A program made the translations under genes and the position numbers. Under the pieces are notes generated by a model. It did no database searches. It was given only the letters and a program-made list of their open reading frames with translations, and had not been told where the DNA came from. Positions 52,573-61,619 of a stretch of 64,000 nucleotides of DNA are shown here, piece after piece. The DNA is from Pedobacter endophyticus (GTDB lineage Bacteria > Bacteroidota > Bacteroidia > Sphingobacteriales > Sphingobacteriaceae): NCBI RefSeq assembly GCF_015679185.1, contig NZ_CP064939.1, positions 4,650,001 to 4,714,000 of the forward strand, read 5' to 3'. Position 1 is the first letter of the stretch; each line of letters opens with the position of its first letter.

Positions 52573-54972
52573 ATGAAAATATCATATAACTGGTTAAAAC
52601 AATTCGTACAAATAGATAAAACGCCTCAAGAGCTTTCCTTAATCTTAACCGATATTGGTTTGGAGGTAGAAAGTGTAGATCAGGTTCAGCCTGTTGTGGG
52701 TGGCTTGGCGGGCTTGGTTATTGGCGAGGTTTTAACTTGCGCTCAACACCCCAATGCCGATCGTTTGCGTGTAACGACCGTAAACGTTGGTGGGCCCGAA
52801 AATCTGCAAATTGTTTGTGGTGCACCCAATGTTGGTGCCGGACAAAAGGTAATTGTAGCTACCGTGGGCACAACCGTTTATCCTTTAGGGGGTGAGCCCT
52901 TCAAAATCAAGGAATCAAAAATCAGGGGCGAAGTTTCGCAGGGAATGATCTGTGCTGAAGATGAAATTGGACTTGGTAAATCGCACGATGGAATTATGAT
53001 TTTGGCCGATGATACCCCAATCGGTATCGCCGCAAAAGATCATTTTAAAATGGAAGATGATTTTGTATTCGAAATCGGTTTAACGCCCAATCGTGCCGAT
53101 GCAGCCTCTCATTTGGGTGTAGCCAGAGATTTGGCCGCCTATTTCAGAAGCGAGTACGAAATGCCAGATTTATCAGCCTTTAAAACCGATAACGAAAACC
53201 GCGTTGTGGCGGTAGAGGTTGAAGATTTACAAGCTTGCCCGCGTTACAGCAGCTTAACCATTTCTGGTGTAACCGTTACCGAATCGCCCGATTGGCTGAA
53301 AGATAAACTTAAGGTAATTGGTTTGCGCCCCATTAACAATGTGGTAGATATTACCAACTATGTGCTGCATGGCTTTGGCCAACCGTTACATGCGTTCGAT
53401 GCCGATAAAATTGCTGGTGGAAAAGTGATTGTAAAAAAAGTTGATGAAGGTACACCTTTTGTTACACTTGATGATGTGGAACGTAAACTTAGCGCCGATG
53501 ATCTGATGATTTGCAACGCCGATGAGCCAATGTGTATCGCCGGTGTTTTTGGAGGGAAAACTTCTGGTGTTGATAACAATACGAAGACCATCTTTTTAGA
53601 AAGCGCCTATTTTAATTCGGTTTCTGTGCGTAAAACCGCTAAAAGGCACGGCTTAAAAACCGATGCATCTTTCCGTTTCGAACGTGGAACAGATCCTGAA
53701 ATTACAGTTAAGGCCCTAAAATATGCCGCATTATTGATTAAGCAACTGGCGGGCGGCGAAATTTCATCGTCAATTTCTGATATTTATCCAAACCCGATTC
53801 GTCCGTTCGAATTTGAGGTGAGCTATACCAACATCAACAAGTTGATTGGCGCCAATATTCCGTCCGCAGAAATTAAGCACATTATTACAGCGTTGGGCAT
53901 TTCGGCAACCAGCACATCTGATGACACTTTGGCGTTGCGAGTTCCCTCTTTTAAGGTTGATGTAACCCGCGAATGTGACATTACAGAGGAGGTGTTGCGG
54001 ATTTATGGTTACAACAACATCGAAATCCCCTCGAAGGTAAACGCCTCGTTATCGTACAGCGTGAAACCAGAGAAAGAAAATACTAATAATGTTATTGCAG
54101 ATCTTTTAACGGCCAATGGTTATGCCGAAATTATGTGCAACTCATTAACCAAGTCGGCCTATTCTAAAAATCTGGATGAAGCTGTGTTTATTTTAAATCC
54201 GCTAAGCAGCGATTTAAATGTAATGCGCCAAAACCTGTTAATGCCCGCCTTAGAAAGCGTTGCCTATAACCAAAACCGAAAAAATGCCGACGTAAAGTTT
54301 TACGAATTTGGTAAAACCTATCATTTAATTGAAGGGCAGTATGTAGAGCGCCCACGCTTGTTGTTGTTAATTTCTGGAGCAAAGCAAAGCGAACAATGGA
54401 ACCAAAATTCAAAACCGGCAACTTTTTACAATTTAAAGGCTGCTGTTGATGCTGTTATCTCACGTTTAGGAATTTCGAGCTACCAAACAGATACCTTAAA
54501 TGATGAGAACTTTGCTTATGGAATTAAATATTTCCGCGGCAATAAAACGTTGGTAAATTTTGGCGCAGCAAGTAAGGCCGATCGTAAAGTGGCCGATGTA
54601 AATGCCGAGGTTTTTTATGCCGATTTCGATTGGGCGGCTTTGCTGGATATTGTAAAGAAAAACAAAATCGTAAATAAAGAACTTTCCAAGTACCCAACCG
54701 TGCGAAGAGATTTGTCGTTACTGATCGATCAGGCGGTAACTTTCGATACGTTAAAGGGCATTGCCTTTAAAACGGATAAGAAATTGATTAAGGAAGTTGG
54801 CGTTTTTGATGTGTATATGGGCGATAAGCTGCCGGAAGGTAAAAAATCGTATGCACTGAATTTCATTTTGCAAGATGAGGAGCAAACTTTGACGGAGAAG
54901 CAGATTGAAAATACGATGCAGAAATTAATCGCAAATTTAACCCAGCAAGCGGGTGCAGAAATTAGGAAATAA
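52573..54972 (+). CDS. pheT: Phenylalanine-tRNA ligase beta subunit
   Basis: 799 aa, normal length. Starts MKISYNWLKQFVQIDKTPQELS; tRNA-binding domain (about 40-160) with VCGAPNVGAGQKVIVATVG; B3/B4 editing region; B5 domain; and the C-terminal anticodon-binding domain ending EKQIENTMQKL. pheS is not in the window. Upstream repeats 'aatctcaaatctc' precede the start, and a small coiled-coil gene follows 30 bp later. Confidence 0.97.
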   Translation: MKISYNWLKQFVQIDKTPQELSLILTDIGLEVESVDQVQPVVGGLAGLVIGEVLTCAQHPNADRLRVTTVNVGGPENLQIVCGAPNVGAGQKVIVATVGTTVYPLGGEPFKIKESKIRGEVSQGMICAEDEIGLGKSHDGIMILADDTPIGIAAKDHFKMEDDFVFEIGLTPNRADAASHLGVARDLAAYFRSEYEMPDLSAFKTDNENRVVAVEVEDLQACPRYSSLTISGVTVTESPDWLKDKLKVIGLRPINNVVDITNYVLHGFGQPLHAFDADKIAGGKVIVKKVDEGTPFVTLDDVERKLSADDLMICNADEPMCIAGVFGGKTSGVDNNTKTIFLESAYFNSVSVRKTAKRHGLKTDASFRFERGTDPEITVKALKYAALLIKQLAGGEISSSISDIYPNPIRPFEFEVSYTNINKLIGANIPSAEIKHIITALGISATSTSDDTLALRVPSFKVDVTRECDITEEVLRIYGYNNIEIPSKVNASLSYSVKPEKENTNNVIADLLTANGYAEIMCNSLTKSAYSKNLDEAVFILNPLSSDLNVMRQNLLMPALESVAYNQNRKNADVKFYEFGKTYHLIEGQYVERPRLLLLISGAKQSEQWNQNSKPATFYNLKAAVDAVISRLGISSYQTDTLNDENFAYGIKYFRGNKTLVNFGAASKADRKVADVNAEVFYADFDWAALLDIVKKNKIVNKELSKYPTVRRDLSLLIDQAVTFDTLKGIAFKTDKKLIKEVGVFDVYMGDKLPEGKKSYALNFILQDEEQTLTEKQIENTMQKLIANLTQQAGAEIRK

Positions 54973-55002
54973 AATATAAATTCGTATTTTTAGAAATAAT
55001 TC

Positions 55003-55293
55003 ATGGCTTCTGTTGCAGATCAATTAGATAAGGTAGTACAAAAAACAACTCGGTTAATTGAGTTGTGTAATGCTTTGCAAGAGGAAAATGATTTATTAAA
55101 GCTTGAAAATCAATCGTTAAAAGTTGCACTCGATACTGCTAAAGGCAAAAATGTAGAATTCGAAGAGAAACTGAGGGTTACAAAACTTGCGAAAAGTATT
55201 GAGGGAACAAGTGAAAAATCGCTTGACATTAAACAAAAAATTAACGATTTTGTGCGGGAGATTGATAAGAGTATCGCATTGTTAAAAAAATAA
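55003..55293 (+). CDS. ZapB-like coiled-coil protein
   Basis: 96 aa. Almost entirely predicted coiled coil (LIELCNALQEENDLLKLENQSLKVALDTAK in parts). It lies directly between pheT and zapA, 36 bp before zapA, a position that in Bacteroidota is occupied by a small coiled-coil protein. The association with zapA suggests a cell-division role like ZapB, but no sequence motif proves it. Confidence 0.7.
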   Translation: MASVADQLDKVVQKTTRLIELCNALQEENDLLKLENQSLKVALDTAKGKNVEFEEKLRVTKLAKSIEGTSEKSLDIKQKINDFVREIDKSIALLKK

Positions 55294-55328
55294 AACAACG
55301 CGTAGAAATCAGAAACTAAAGCTAACAA

Positions 55329-55619
55329 ATGGGAGAAATCTCGATTAAAATAACCATTTCCGATCGCATTTATCCGCTAAAGGTAAATACCGAAGAGGAA
55401 GAAATTGTGAGGCGGGCAGCTAAAATGATCAATGAGCGCATAAAAGATTATCAAGATAATTATGCGGTTAGGGATAAGCAGGATCTACTTTCTATGGCCG
55501 TGTTGCATTATGCAACAGCGGTACTTAGAACAGAGAACAAAGTGCAAAACCAAGATACTGCAGTTGCCGATAAAGTTGAGCAATTGGATGTTTTACTCAC
55601 TGATTTTTTTACAAAATAA
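55329..55619 (+). CDS. zapA: Cell division protein ZapA
   Basis: 96 aa. N-terminal globular part with the ZapA pattern EISIKITISDRIYPLKVNTEEEEIVRRAAKMINE in parts, then a helical tail with DLLSMAVLHYATAVL. ZapA tetramers bundle FtsZ. It lies after the ZapB-like gene and before the candidate 6S RNA. Confidence 0.93.
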   Translation: MGEISIKITISDRIYPLKVNTEEEEIVRRAAKMINERIKDYQDNYAVRDKQDLLSMAVLHYATAVLRTENKVQNQDTAVADKVEQLDVLLTDFFTK

Positions 55620-55751
55620 AGGTTCGTTCTTTTTTTAAGTATTCGTCATTCTGGCGCAGGCCAGAATCTGATTGATAAGGTGCTGAAATTATTCAGATAC
55701 GTATCAAATCAGCATGGCGACCACTTATTAAGCATTAGCATAAAAACATAG

Positions 55752-55923
55752 CCGCAGCTAGTTTTTGAGTTTCAAAATTTATAAAACTTAACACTTCAAT
55801 ATCTATGGGGTTAAGAGGGCGTATTTCATCTGCTTCGGCACCTGAAAATGGCTTAAATCCCAATTATGCTTAGTTGAGGTTTAAAATGTATGAGACTTTA
55901 AAAATTAGTTGCGGTTTTTTTTT
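55752..55923 (+). ncRNA. ssrS: Candidate 6S RNA (SsrS)
   Basis: Between zapA and rny there is no open frame but a very strong fold. CCGCAGCTAGTTTTT (55752-55766) pairs with AAAAATTAGTTGCGG (55900-55914) with two G-U. It is extended by AGTTTC/GAGACT (55768-55773 / 55892-55897) and ATTTATAAAACTTAAC against GTTGAGGTTTAAAAT (55777-55792 / 55873-55887). An asymmetric unpaired bubble follows, then GGG-TTAAG/CTTAA-CCC and an apical TTTCA-TGC-TTCG-GCA-TGAAA hairpin. Nine T follow the closing stem. A roughly 165-nt rod with a central bubble, located after zapA, is the hallmark of 6S RNA. The exact ends and the promoter are not seen. Confidence 0.72.
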
Positions 55924-55937
55924 ACTTAAAAAACAAA

Positions 55938-57509
55938 ATGGAGATAACGGAAATTCTAGGATACATATTTGCCCTAATAGCTGGCTTAGGTATCGGTATA
56001 GCGGTGGGTAGATACCTGCTTCGCAACTTGCTTAAACAACAAGAAGTTGCCGCTCAAAACAAAGTGAAAAAGATTTTAAAAGATGCAGAGAACAATGCAG
56101 AAATCTTGAAAAAAAATAAACTTTTAGAGGCAAAAGAGAAGTTTTTGCAACTTAAGGCCGAGCACGAACAAGAAGTAAGTGCAAAGAACAACACCATTAA
56201 CCAACGCGAAAATACCATCAAGCAAAAAGAGCAATCGGTAAACCAACGTTTAGAGAATTTTAACAAAAAAGAACAAGAGCTTGATAAACAACGACAAAAT
56301 CTTGAGCGCCAAACCGATTTAGCGGTGAAGAAGCAAGAAGAGGTTGAAGTGTTAAAAAATCAGCATTTGAAGCAGTTGGAAACCATTGCCGGCCTTTCGG
56401 CTGAAGAAGCAAAGGAGCAGTTGGTAGAAAACCTGAAACAAGAGGCCCGTACGCAGGCCATGATGCAGGTAAAAGACATTGTTGATGAAGCGAAACTGAC
56501 CGCGAGCAAAGAAGCTAAAAAAGTGGTTATCCAAACCATTCAACGCACTGCAACCGAGGCAGCGATTGAAAATTCAGTTTCCATTTTTCATATTGAAAGC
56601 GACGAGATTAAAGGACGCGTAATTGGTAGAGAAGGCAGAAACATTCGTGCTCTAGAAGCCGCTACTGGTATCGAGATTATTGTTGATGATACTCCGGAAG
56701 CCATTATTTTATCTGGTTTCGACCCGGTAAGAAGAGAAATTGCCCGCCTGGCCCTGCACCGTTTGGTAACAGATGGTCGTATTCACCCGGCACGTATTGA
56801 AGAAATTGTTGCCAAGACAAAAAAGCAGATTGAAGACGAAATTGTTGAGATTGGCGAGCGCACTGTGATCGATTTAGGCATTCACGGTTTGCACCCGGAG
56901 CTGATTCGTATGGTTGGACGTATGCGTTACCGCTCTTCTTATGGTCAAAACCTTTTACATCACTCTAGAGAGGTGGCCAACTTCTGTGCTACCATGGCGG
57001 CAGAATTGGGCTTAAACGCAAAGATGGCCAAGCGTGCCGGTTTACTTCACGATATTGGTAAGGTGCCAGATGATAACCCTGAATTGCCTCACGCTATTTT
57101 GGGTATGCAACTGGCCGAAAAATATAAGGAACATCCGGAAATTTGTAACGCCATTGGTGCCCACCACGATGAAATTGAGATGACCTCTTTAATTTCGCCA
57201 ATCGTTCAGGCTTGCGATGCCATTTCAGGCGCACGTCCCGGCGCACGTAGAGAAGTTGTTGAAAGCTACATTAAGCGTTTAAAAGATTTGGAAGAACTGG
57301 CTTTATCTTACCCAGGTGTAGAAAAAACCTTCGCAATACAAGCGGGTAGAGAATTGCGTGTAATTGTTGAAAGTGAAAGAATTACTGATGCACAGGCAGA
57401 ATTATTGGCCGCCGATATCTCAACGCGTATTCAAACAGAGATGACTTATCCGGGTCAGATCAAGGTGACCGTAATTAGAGAAACACGATCGGTGGCATTT
57501 GCTAAATAA
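55938..57509 (+). CDS. rny: Ribonuclease Y
   Basis: 523 aa. N-terminal transmembrane helix (about 4-25), long coiled coil rich in Lys/Glu/Gln (about 30-200), KH domain with IKGRVIGREGRNIRALE (about 217-235), and the HD domain with LLHDIGKVPDD near 375 (HD) and HHDEIE. It is an endoribonuclease that starts mRNA decay. It is preceded by the 6S RNA candidate and followed by a strong terminator. Confidence 0.97.
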   Translation: MEITEILGYIFALIAGLGIGIAVGRYLLRNLLKQQEVAAQNKVKKILKDAENNAEILKKNKLLEAKEKFLQLKAEHEQEVSAKNNTINQRENTIKQKEQSVNQRLENFNKKEQELDKQRQNLERQTDLAVKKQEEVEVLKNQHLKQLETIAGLSAEEAKEQLVENLKQEARTQAMMQVKDIVDEAKLTASKEAKKVVIQTIQRTATEAAIENSVSIFHIESDEIKGRVIGREGRNIRALEAATGIEIIVDDTPEAIILSGFDPVRREIARLALHRLVTDGRIHPARIEEIVAKTKKQIEDEIVEIGERTVIDLGIHGLHPELIRMVGRMRYRSSYGQNLLHHSREVANFCATMAAELGLNAKMAKRAGLLHDIGKVPDDNPELPHAILGMQLAEKYKEHPEICNAIGAHHDEIEMTSLISPIVQACDAISGARPGARREVVESYIKRLKDLEELALSYPGVEKTFAIQAGRELRVIVESERITDAQAELLAADISTRIQTEMTYPGQIKVTVIRETRSVAFAK

Positions 57510-57541
57510 GATTGATTGCACTGATTATACCGATAGTATTG

Positions 57542-57571
57542 AAGCGATGGCATCTGTCCATCGCTTTTTTT
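57542..57571 (+). terminator. Terminator of rny
   Basis: AAGCGATGG / CCATCGCTT perfect stem with a 7-nt loop and T-tract. Confidence 0.88.
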
Positions 57572-57584
57572 GTTGCTGATCATT

Positions 57585-57735
57585 TCATTGTGGCGTAGCG
57601 CAATTTCCGTCATTTCGACTGTAGTGCAACGAAACGGAGAAATCTTTATGCCAAAACCACCCAGAATGCAGGTTTCAAAGATCTCTCCTCCAAACAAGCT
57701 CCTATGGAGCACTGCGGTCGAGATGACGACTGTTC
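57585..57735. repeat. Long inverted dispersed repeat
   Basis: CGTCATTTCGACTGTAGTG...GAAATCTTT and the inverted AAAGATCTCTCC...CGGTCGAGATGACG form a large imperfect hairpin containing CTCCTATGGAGC. Family shared with 28880-28950 and 51446-51717. No gene in 57572-57803. Confidence 0.55.
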
Positions 57736-57803
57736 AGATACATCTTAATCTTGGTAATCCTGAAAATCCCATAATCCTGATGATTTTTTTCTAATTTTAC
57801 ATC

Positions 57804-58319
57804 ATGAGCAAGCAAACCAAACAAATAGAGCCAAAACGGCCTGTTGATGTACTTTTCGATAAGTATGCCGAAAGTCACCAAAATTCTACCAACAAACTGG
57901 TGCATTGGATCTGTGTTCCATTGATTGTATTTAGTTTACTCGGCTTGGTTTGGCAAATTCCTTTTCCACATCTCGAATTTTTAGGAAGTTATAACGGCTT
58001 TTTCAATTGGGCCTCGTTTCTGCTGGCTTTCAGCTTATATTATTATTTTACCTTATCGCCCGTATTGTTTTTCATGATGATTTGGGTTGTGGGCCTAATG
58101 AGCTACATCATTGTAAAAATAGAACAAGCGGTAGGTTTAGGCAGCGGAAAAGCCTACGCTATTTATGCAGCAATTTTTGTAGCAGCCTGGATAGGGCAGT
58201 TTATTGGCCACAAAATCGAGGGAAAGAAACCTTCGTTTTTAGATGATGTTAAATTTCTGCTGATCGGCCCGATTTGGTTGTTGCACTTCATTTGTAAAAA
58301 AACAGGAATTAGATACTAG
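57804..58319 (+). CDS. Mpo1-like protein (DUF962)
   Basis: 171 aa, four or five transmembrane helices. Family signature DKYAESHQNSTNKLVHW with CVPLIVF early, and AAWIGQFIGHKIEGKKPSF plus FLLIGPIWLLH late. The conserved His residues (SH, VHW, GHK, LLH) are the proposed iron ligands of the Fe-dependent dioxygenase Mpo1 that alpha-oxidises hydroxy fatty acids in sphingolipid breakdown. Sphingobacteriaceae contain sphingolipids, so a related role is plausible but inferred. Confidence 0.88.
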   Translation: MSKQTKQIEPKRPVDVLFDKYAESHQNSTNKLVHWICVPLIVFSLLGLVWQIPFPHLEFLGSYNGFFNWASFLLAFSLYYYFTLSPVLFFMMIWVVGLMSYIIVKIEQAVGLGSGKAYAIYAAIFVAAWIGQFIGHKIEGKKPSFLDDVKFLLIGPIWLLHFICKKTGIRY

Positions 58320-58537
58320 AAGGGTAGAGGGTAGAAAGGTTTAAGGTAGAAAGGTTTAAGGTGTAAGGTAGAGGGTAAGACTAAAGCGAAAAACCCATAG
58401 ATTAAATTGGAGTGTTGTTTTTTGTGAAACATTTGCCCTTCGACTCCGCTCAGGGTGACAGTGTTTTGTCTTTTCCTTAACTAAATGACATTAGCCTTCC
58501 CCTTCACCTTTGACCTTCAACCCTAAACCTCAATCAG
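58320..58537. repeat. Short-period repeats upstream of the TonB-dependent receptor
   Basis: 'ggtagagggtagaaaggtttaag' units (58322-58375), a 'cttcgactccgctcagggtgaca' copy (58440-58460), and 'ccttcacctttgaccttcaac' (58499-58520). A reverse copy of the first lies near 38386-38415. Confidence 0.5.
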
Positions 58538-58614
58538 TAACATTAAATTAACATTTAGCTAAACAAAGCTTAATTAACATCTAACATACAGCTAACATTG
58601 TGGTAATAGCTTTG
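58538..58614 (+). promoter_or_regulatory. Phased 11-bp TAACAT repeats and -7 element (Pho-box-like)
   Basis: TAA starts a new 11-mer at 58538, 58549, 58560, 58571, 58582, 58593 and 58604. Four of them are exactly TAACAT. The last unit, TAATAGCTTTG, contains the -7 element TAGCTTTG at 58607-58614. No -33 TTTG lies in the right place, so an activator is probably needed. PhoB-family response regulators bind tandem 11-bp half-sites of this geometry, in which case the receptor gene would be phosphate-controlled. Confidence 0.6.
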
Positions 58615-58636
58615 CCTAAAATTAAATACAGGCAAA

Positions 58637-61432
58637 TTGAATATCATCGCTATTGTTAAAACTTCGGCATTTGTAATGCTGATTTCATTTATAAGCTTAA
58701 TTGCTTCGGCACAAACAGGAAAAATTTCGGGCGTTGTATCTGATAAGAAAACTGGTGAGACCTTAATTGGTGTCACCGTTAAAATTAAAGGTACAACTAA
58801 AGGTGTTTCAACCGATGTTGATGGTCACTATACGTTGCAAGCAATGGCCAGCGGGAAATACACACTTGAATTTTCGTATGTGGGCTACCAAACAAAAGAG
58901 ATTTCGGAGGTTGTAGTTAAAGCTCCTTCGGTTACCAATTTAAGCGTAACACTTGCTGAGGCCAGCGGACAAAACCTCGGAGAAGTTGTGGTTAAAGCAA
59001 GTTACAAGCAAGAATCTATAAACACACTTTACGCTCAACAAAAAAACAGCGCCTTAATTTCTGATGGTATATCAAGCGAGCAAATAAAAAAATCTCCTGA
59101 TAGAAACACGTCCGACGTTTTGAAGCGTGTAAGTGGTGCCACTATTCAAGATAATAAGTTCGTTATTGTGCGTGGTTTGAGCGACAGATACAACACGGCG
59201 ACACTTGATAACTCGACCCTGCCAAGTACAGAGGCAAACAAAAAAGCCTTCTCCTTTGATATTGTTCCATCGAATTTGGTGGATAAGATTACCATCAGCA
59301 AAACCGCTACGCCCGATTTACCAGCAGATTTTGCAGGCGGTGCGGTGCAAATCGTAACTAAAGATATTCCCGATCAAAACTTCTTGTCGTTGGGCATTGG
59401 GTACGGTTACAACAGTCAATCGACGTTTAAAGATTTCCTTGGCACAAAGAAAAACGCTTTGGCTTACCTGGGTTACGAAGATGGCTCGAAACAACTGGCA
59501 GAAAACTTTCCGAGTACTGCTGCGGTTTCATCGGGAACGCTGTCGAGCTCAAAAAACATTGCGGCATTGAAATCGTTACCTGTCGATAATTCTATTAGAA
59601 ACAACAGCGCTCTGCCTACTCAAAACTATCAGTTTAATCTGGGCCGGGTTAAGAATTTCGAAAGCGGAAATAAGTTTGGCGCTATGATTTCTGCAACCTA
59701 CAGAAACTCGCAAAACATCAATCAAGATGTTGAACGTAACTTCTACGTTTACAATTATACCGACAATCAATACAGGTTCTCTACCAATTTAGGCGCTTTG
59801 GCCAACTTCGCCTACAGCTTCGGAAAGAACAAAATCAGCTTTAAAAATATCTACAACAAAAATTACGACGATAACTACACGGTTCGTACCGGTATAAAAG
59901 ATGGTAACTCGTTAAACCAGTTTTATGCTTATGATATTATGCAGAAAGCGCTTTTTAAAACAACTTTAGAGGGCGATCATCAAATTGGTGAGGGCAACAG
60001 CAAATTAAAGTGGACGGCATCGTACAGTAATATCACCAATAACCAGCCAAATCAGTTAAAAATTAATTATACCAAACCGCTGGCGGCACAAAATGATCCT
60101 TCGGTTTTGTACCAGGCGAACATTACTTCTTTGGGTAAAGATAATACACGTTTATTTTCTGATTTAAATGAAGATATCTACGCTGGTGAGGTGAACTATA
60201 GCACGCCATTTAAGTTGTTCGATGCCTCAACCACGATGAAGGTTGGTTTGGGTTCTCAATACCGCGATCGCGATTTTACAGCTCGTTTTATTGGTGCCGA
60301 ATTAACTACAAACGATCCGGAGGAACAAACCCGTGTAAGGGCATTGCCGGTAACCGAAATATTCTCCCATTCATTAATCGAATCGGGGATTTATAGAATT
60401 TCAGAAGTTGGCGGTCCTTTAGATAATTATTTGGCCAACTCGTTTACCAACTACGGCTATTTGATGCTCGATCAAAAATTTGGCGAAAACTTTAGGGCAG
60501 TATATGGCGCAAGGGTAGAAAATTACAATGTGAAAGTGCTTAACTCCATTCAAACCTATGTTGATGATACACAACTCGACGTGCTTCCCTCGGTAAACTT
60601 AACTTACAGCCTAACCAAAAAAGCTAATTTACGTGCCTCATACTACCGTACTTTGGCCCGACCAGAGTTTAGGGAGCTTTCGTTGTCGTCGTATTATGAT
60701 TATGAACAACTAGGTAACATCACAGGTAATCCAAACTTAAAGAGATCGCTTATCGATAACGCAGATTTAAGGTATGAGATTTATCCGGAGGCCGGTCAGT
60801 TATTTTCGGTATCGGCATTTTACAAGCACTTTACCAACGCCATCGAATCGTACCGTTATGATGTTTTGTCAACGCCTGATGTTTCCTTTTTCAACACGCC
60901 AAAAGCCTATACTTATGGCCTCGAGTTTGAAGGTCGCAAGAACCTGAACTTCATTAACGATGAGGGTTTCTTTAAAAACACCATTGCTTATTTCAACTTG
61001 TCGTTAATCAAATCGAAGGTTACCAATCCAACCGATCAGGAGTTTATCGACAAAACCCGACCAATGGTTGGTCAATCTCCATACGTAATTAATGCTGGTT
61101 TACAACATAGTGCCTTAGATAATAAGTTGAATTTTAACATCCTTTACAATAAAGTAGGCCGAAGGATTATTCAGGCTGGCGGTATTCGTTTCCCAAGCAC
61201 GTACGAAAACCCGAGAGATGTTATCGATTTCCAGGCGAGTTACAAAGTGATTAAGTCGAAAGGTGAAATTAAGCTAAATGTCGGCGATATTTTAAACCAG
61301 AGAAGCATTATTTACTTCGATTATAACGGCGACAAGAAATACAACGGCAGCGTTGGTAATGGCGGCGATGAAACGTTTTCATCGTACAAAACCGGAACAA
61401 ACGTGTCGTTATCGTTTAACTACTCTTTTTAG
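58637..61432 (+). CDS. TonB-dependent outer-membrane receptor
   Basis: 931 aa from a TTG start that gives a full signal peptide (NIIAIVKTSAFVMLISFISLIASAQ); the ATG at 58676 would shorten it to about 13 residues. A carboxypeptidase-regulatory-like domain (about 29-115, GKISGVVSDKKTGETLIGVTVK), a plug (about 135-250, VIVRGLSDRYNTATLDNS), and a beta-barrel ending in the aromatic F-N-Y-S-F. There is no SusD partner, so it is not a standard SusC. The next gene is a beta-helix lipoprotein. Upstream phased repeats suggest tight regulation. Confidence 0.95.
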   Translation: MNIIAIVKTSAFVMLISFISLIASAQTGKISGVVSDKKTGETLIGVTVKIKGTTKGVSTDVDGHYTLQAMASGKYTLEFSYVGYQTKEISEVVVKAPSVTNLSVTLAEASGQNLGEVVVKASYKQESINTLYAQQKNSALISDGISSEQIKKSPDRNTSDVLKRVSGATIQDNKFVIVRGLSDRYNTATLDNSTLPSTEANKKAFSFDIVPSNLVDKITISKTATPDLPADFAGGAVQIVTKDIPDQNFLSLGIGYGYNSQSTFKDFLGTKKNALAYLGYEDGSKQLAENFPSTAAVSSGTLSSSKNIAALKSLPVDNSIRNNSALPTQNYQFNLGRVKNFESGNKFGAMISATYRNSQNINQDVERNFYVYNYTDNQYRFSTNLGALANFAYSFGKNKISFKNIYNKNYDDNYTVRTGIKDGNSLNQFYAYDIMQKALFKTTLEGDHQIGEGNSKLKWTASYSNITNNQPNQLKINYTKPLAAQNDPSVLYQANITSLGKDNTRLFSDLNEDIYAGEVNYSTPFKLFDASTTMKVGLGSQYRDRDFTARFIGAELTTNDPEEQTRVRALPVTEIFSHSLIESGIYRISEVGGPLDNYLANSFTNYGYLMLDQKFGENFRAVYGARVENYNVKVLNSIQTYVDDTQLDVLPSVNLTYSLTKKANLRASYYRTLARPEFRELSLSSYYDYEQLGNITGNPNLKRSLIDNADLRYEIYPEAGQLFSVSAFYKHFTNAIESYRYDVLSTPDVSFFNTPKAYTYGLEFEGRKNLNFINDEGFFKNTIAYFNLSLIKSKVTNPTDQEFIDKTRPMVGQSPYVINAGLQHSALDNKLNFNILYNKVGRRIIQAGGIRFPSTYENPRDVIDFQASYKVIKSKGEIKLNVGDILNQRSIIYFDYNGDKKYNGSVGNGGDETFSSYKTGTNVSLSFNYSF

Positions 61433-61441
61433 GGATTAAAA

Positions 61442-61505
61442 CTGTCACCCTGAGCGTAGTCGAAGGGTTATTTGAGGCGGGCTTCGACTACGCTCAGCCT
61501 GACAG
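61442..61505. repeat. Inverted repeat between the receptor and the lipoprotein gene
   Basis: Arms 61442-61465 and 61482-61505 pair over 24 bases with two mismatches (CTGTCA..CTGAGCGTAGTCGAAG). Same family as the 'cctgagcgtagtcgaag' repeats elsewhere, here inside the gene pair, where it could act as a partial terminator or mRNA stabiliser. Confidence 0.6.
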
Positions 61506-61619
61506 AAGGATAAAGGGCATCTTTAGCACCATAGCAGGACTTCACAATATGTTAACAGGATATTAATCCTAAAGAAAAACTAAAAATATCTCTTTGTAAA
61601 AAATATTAAAACAGAAAAA

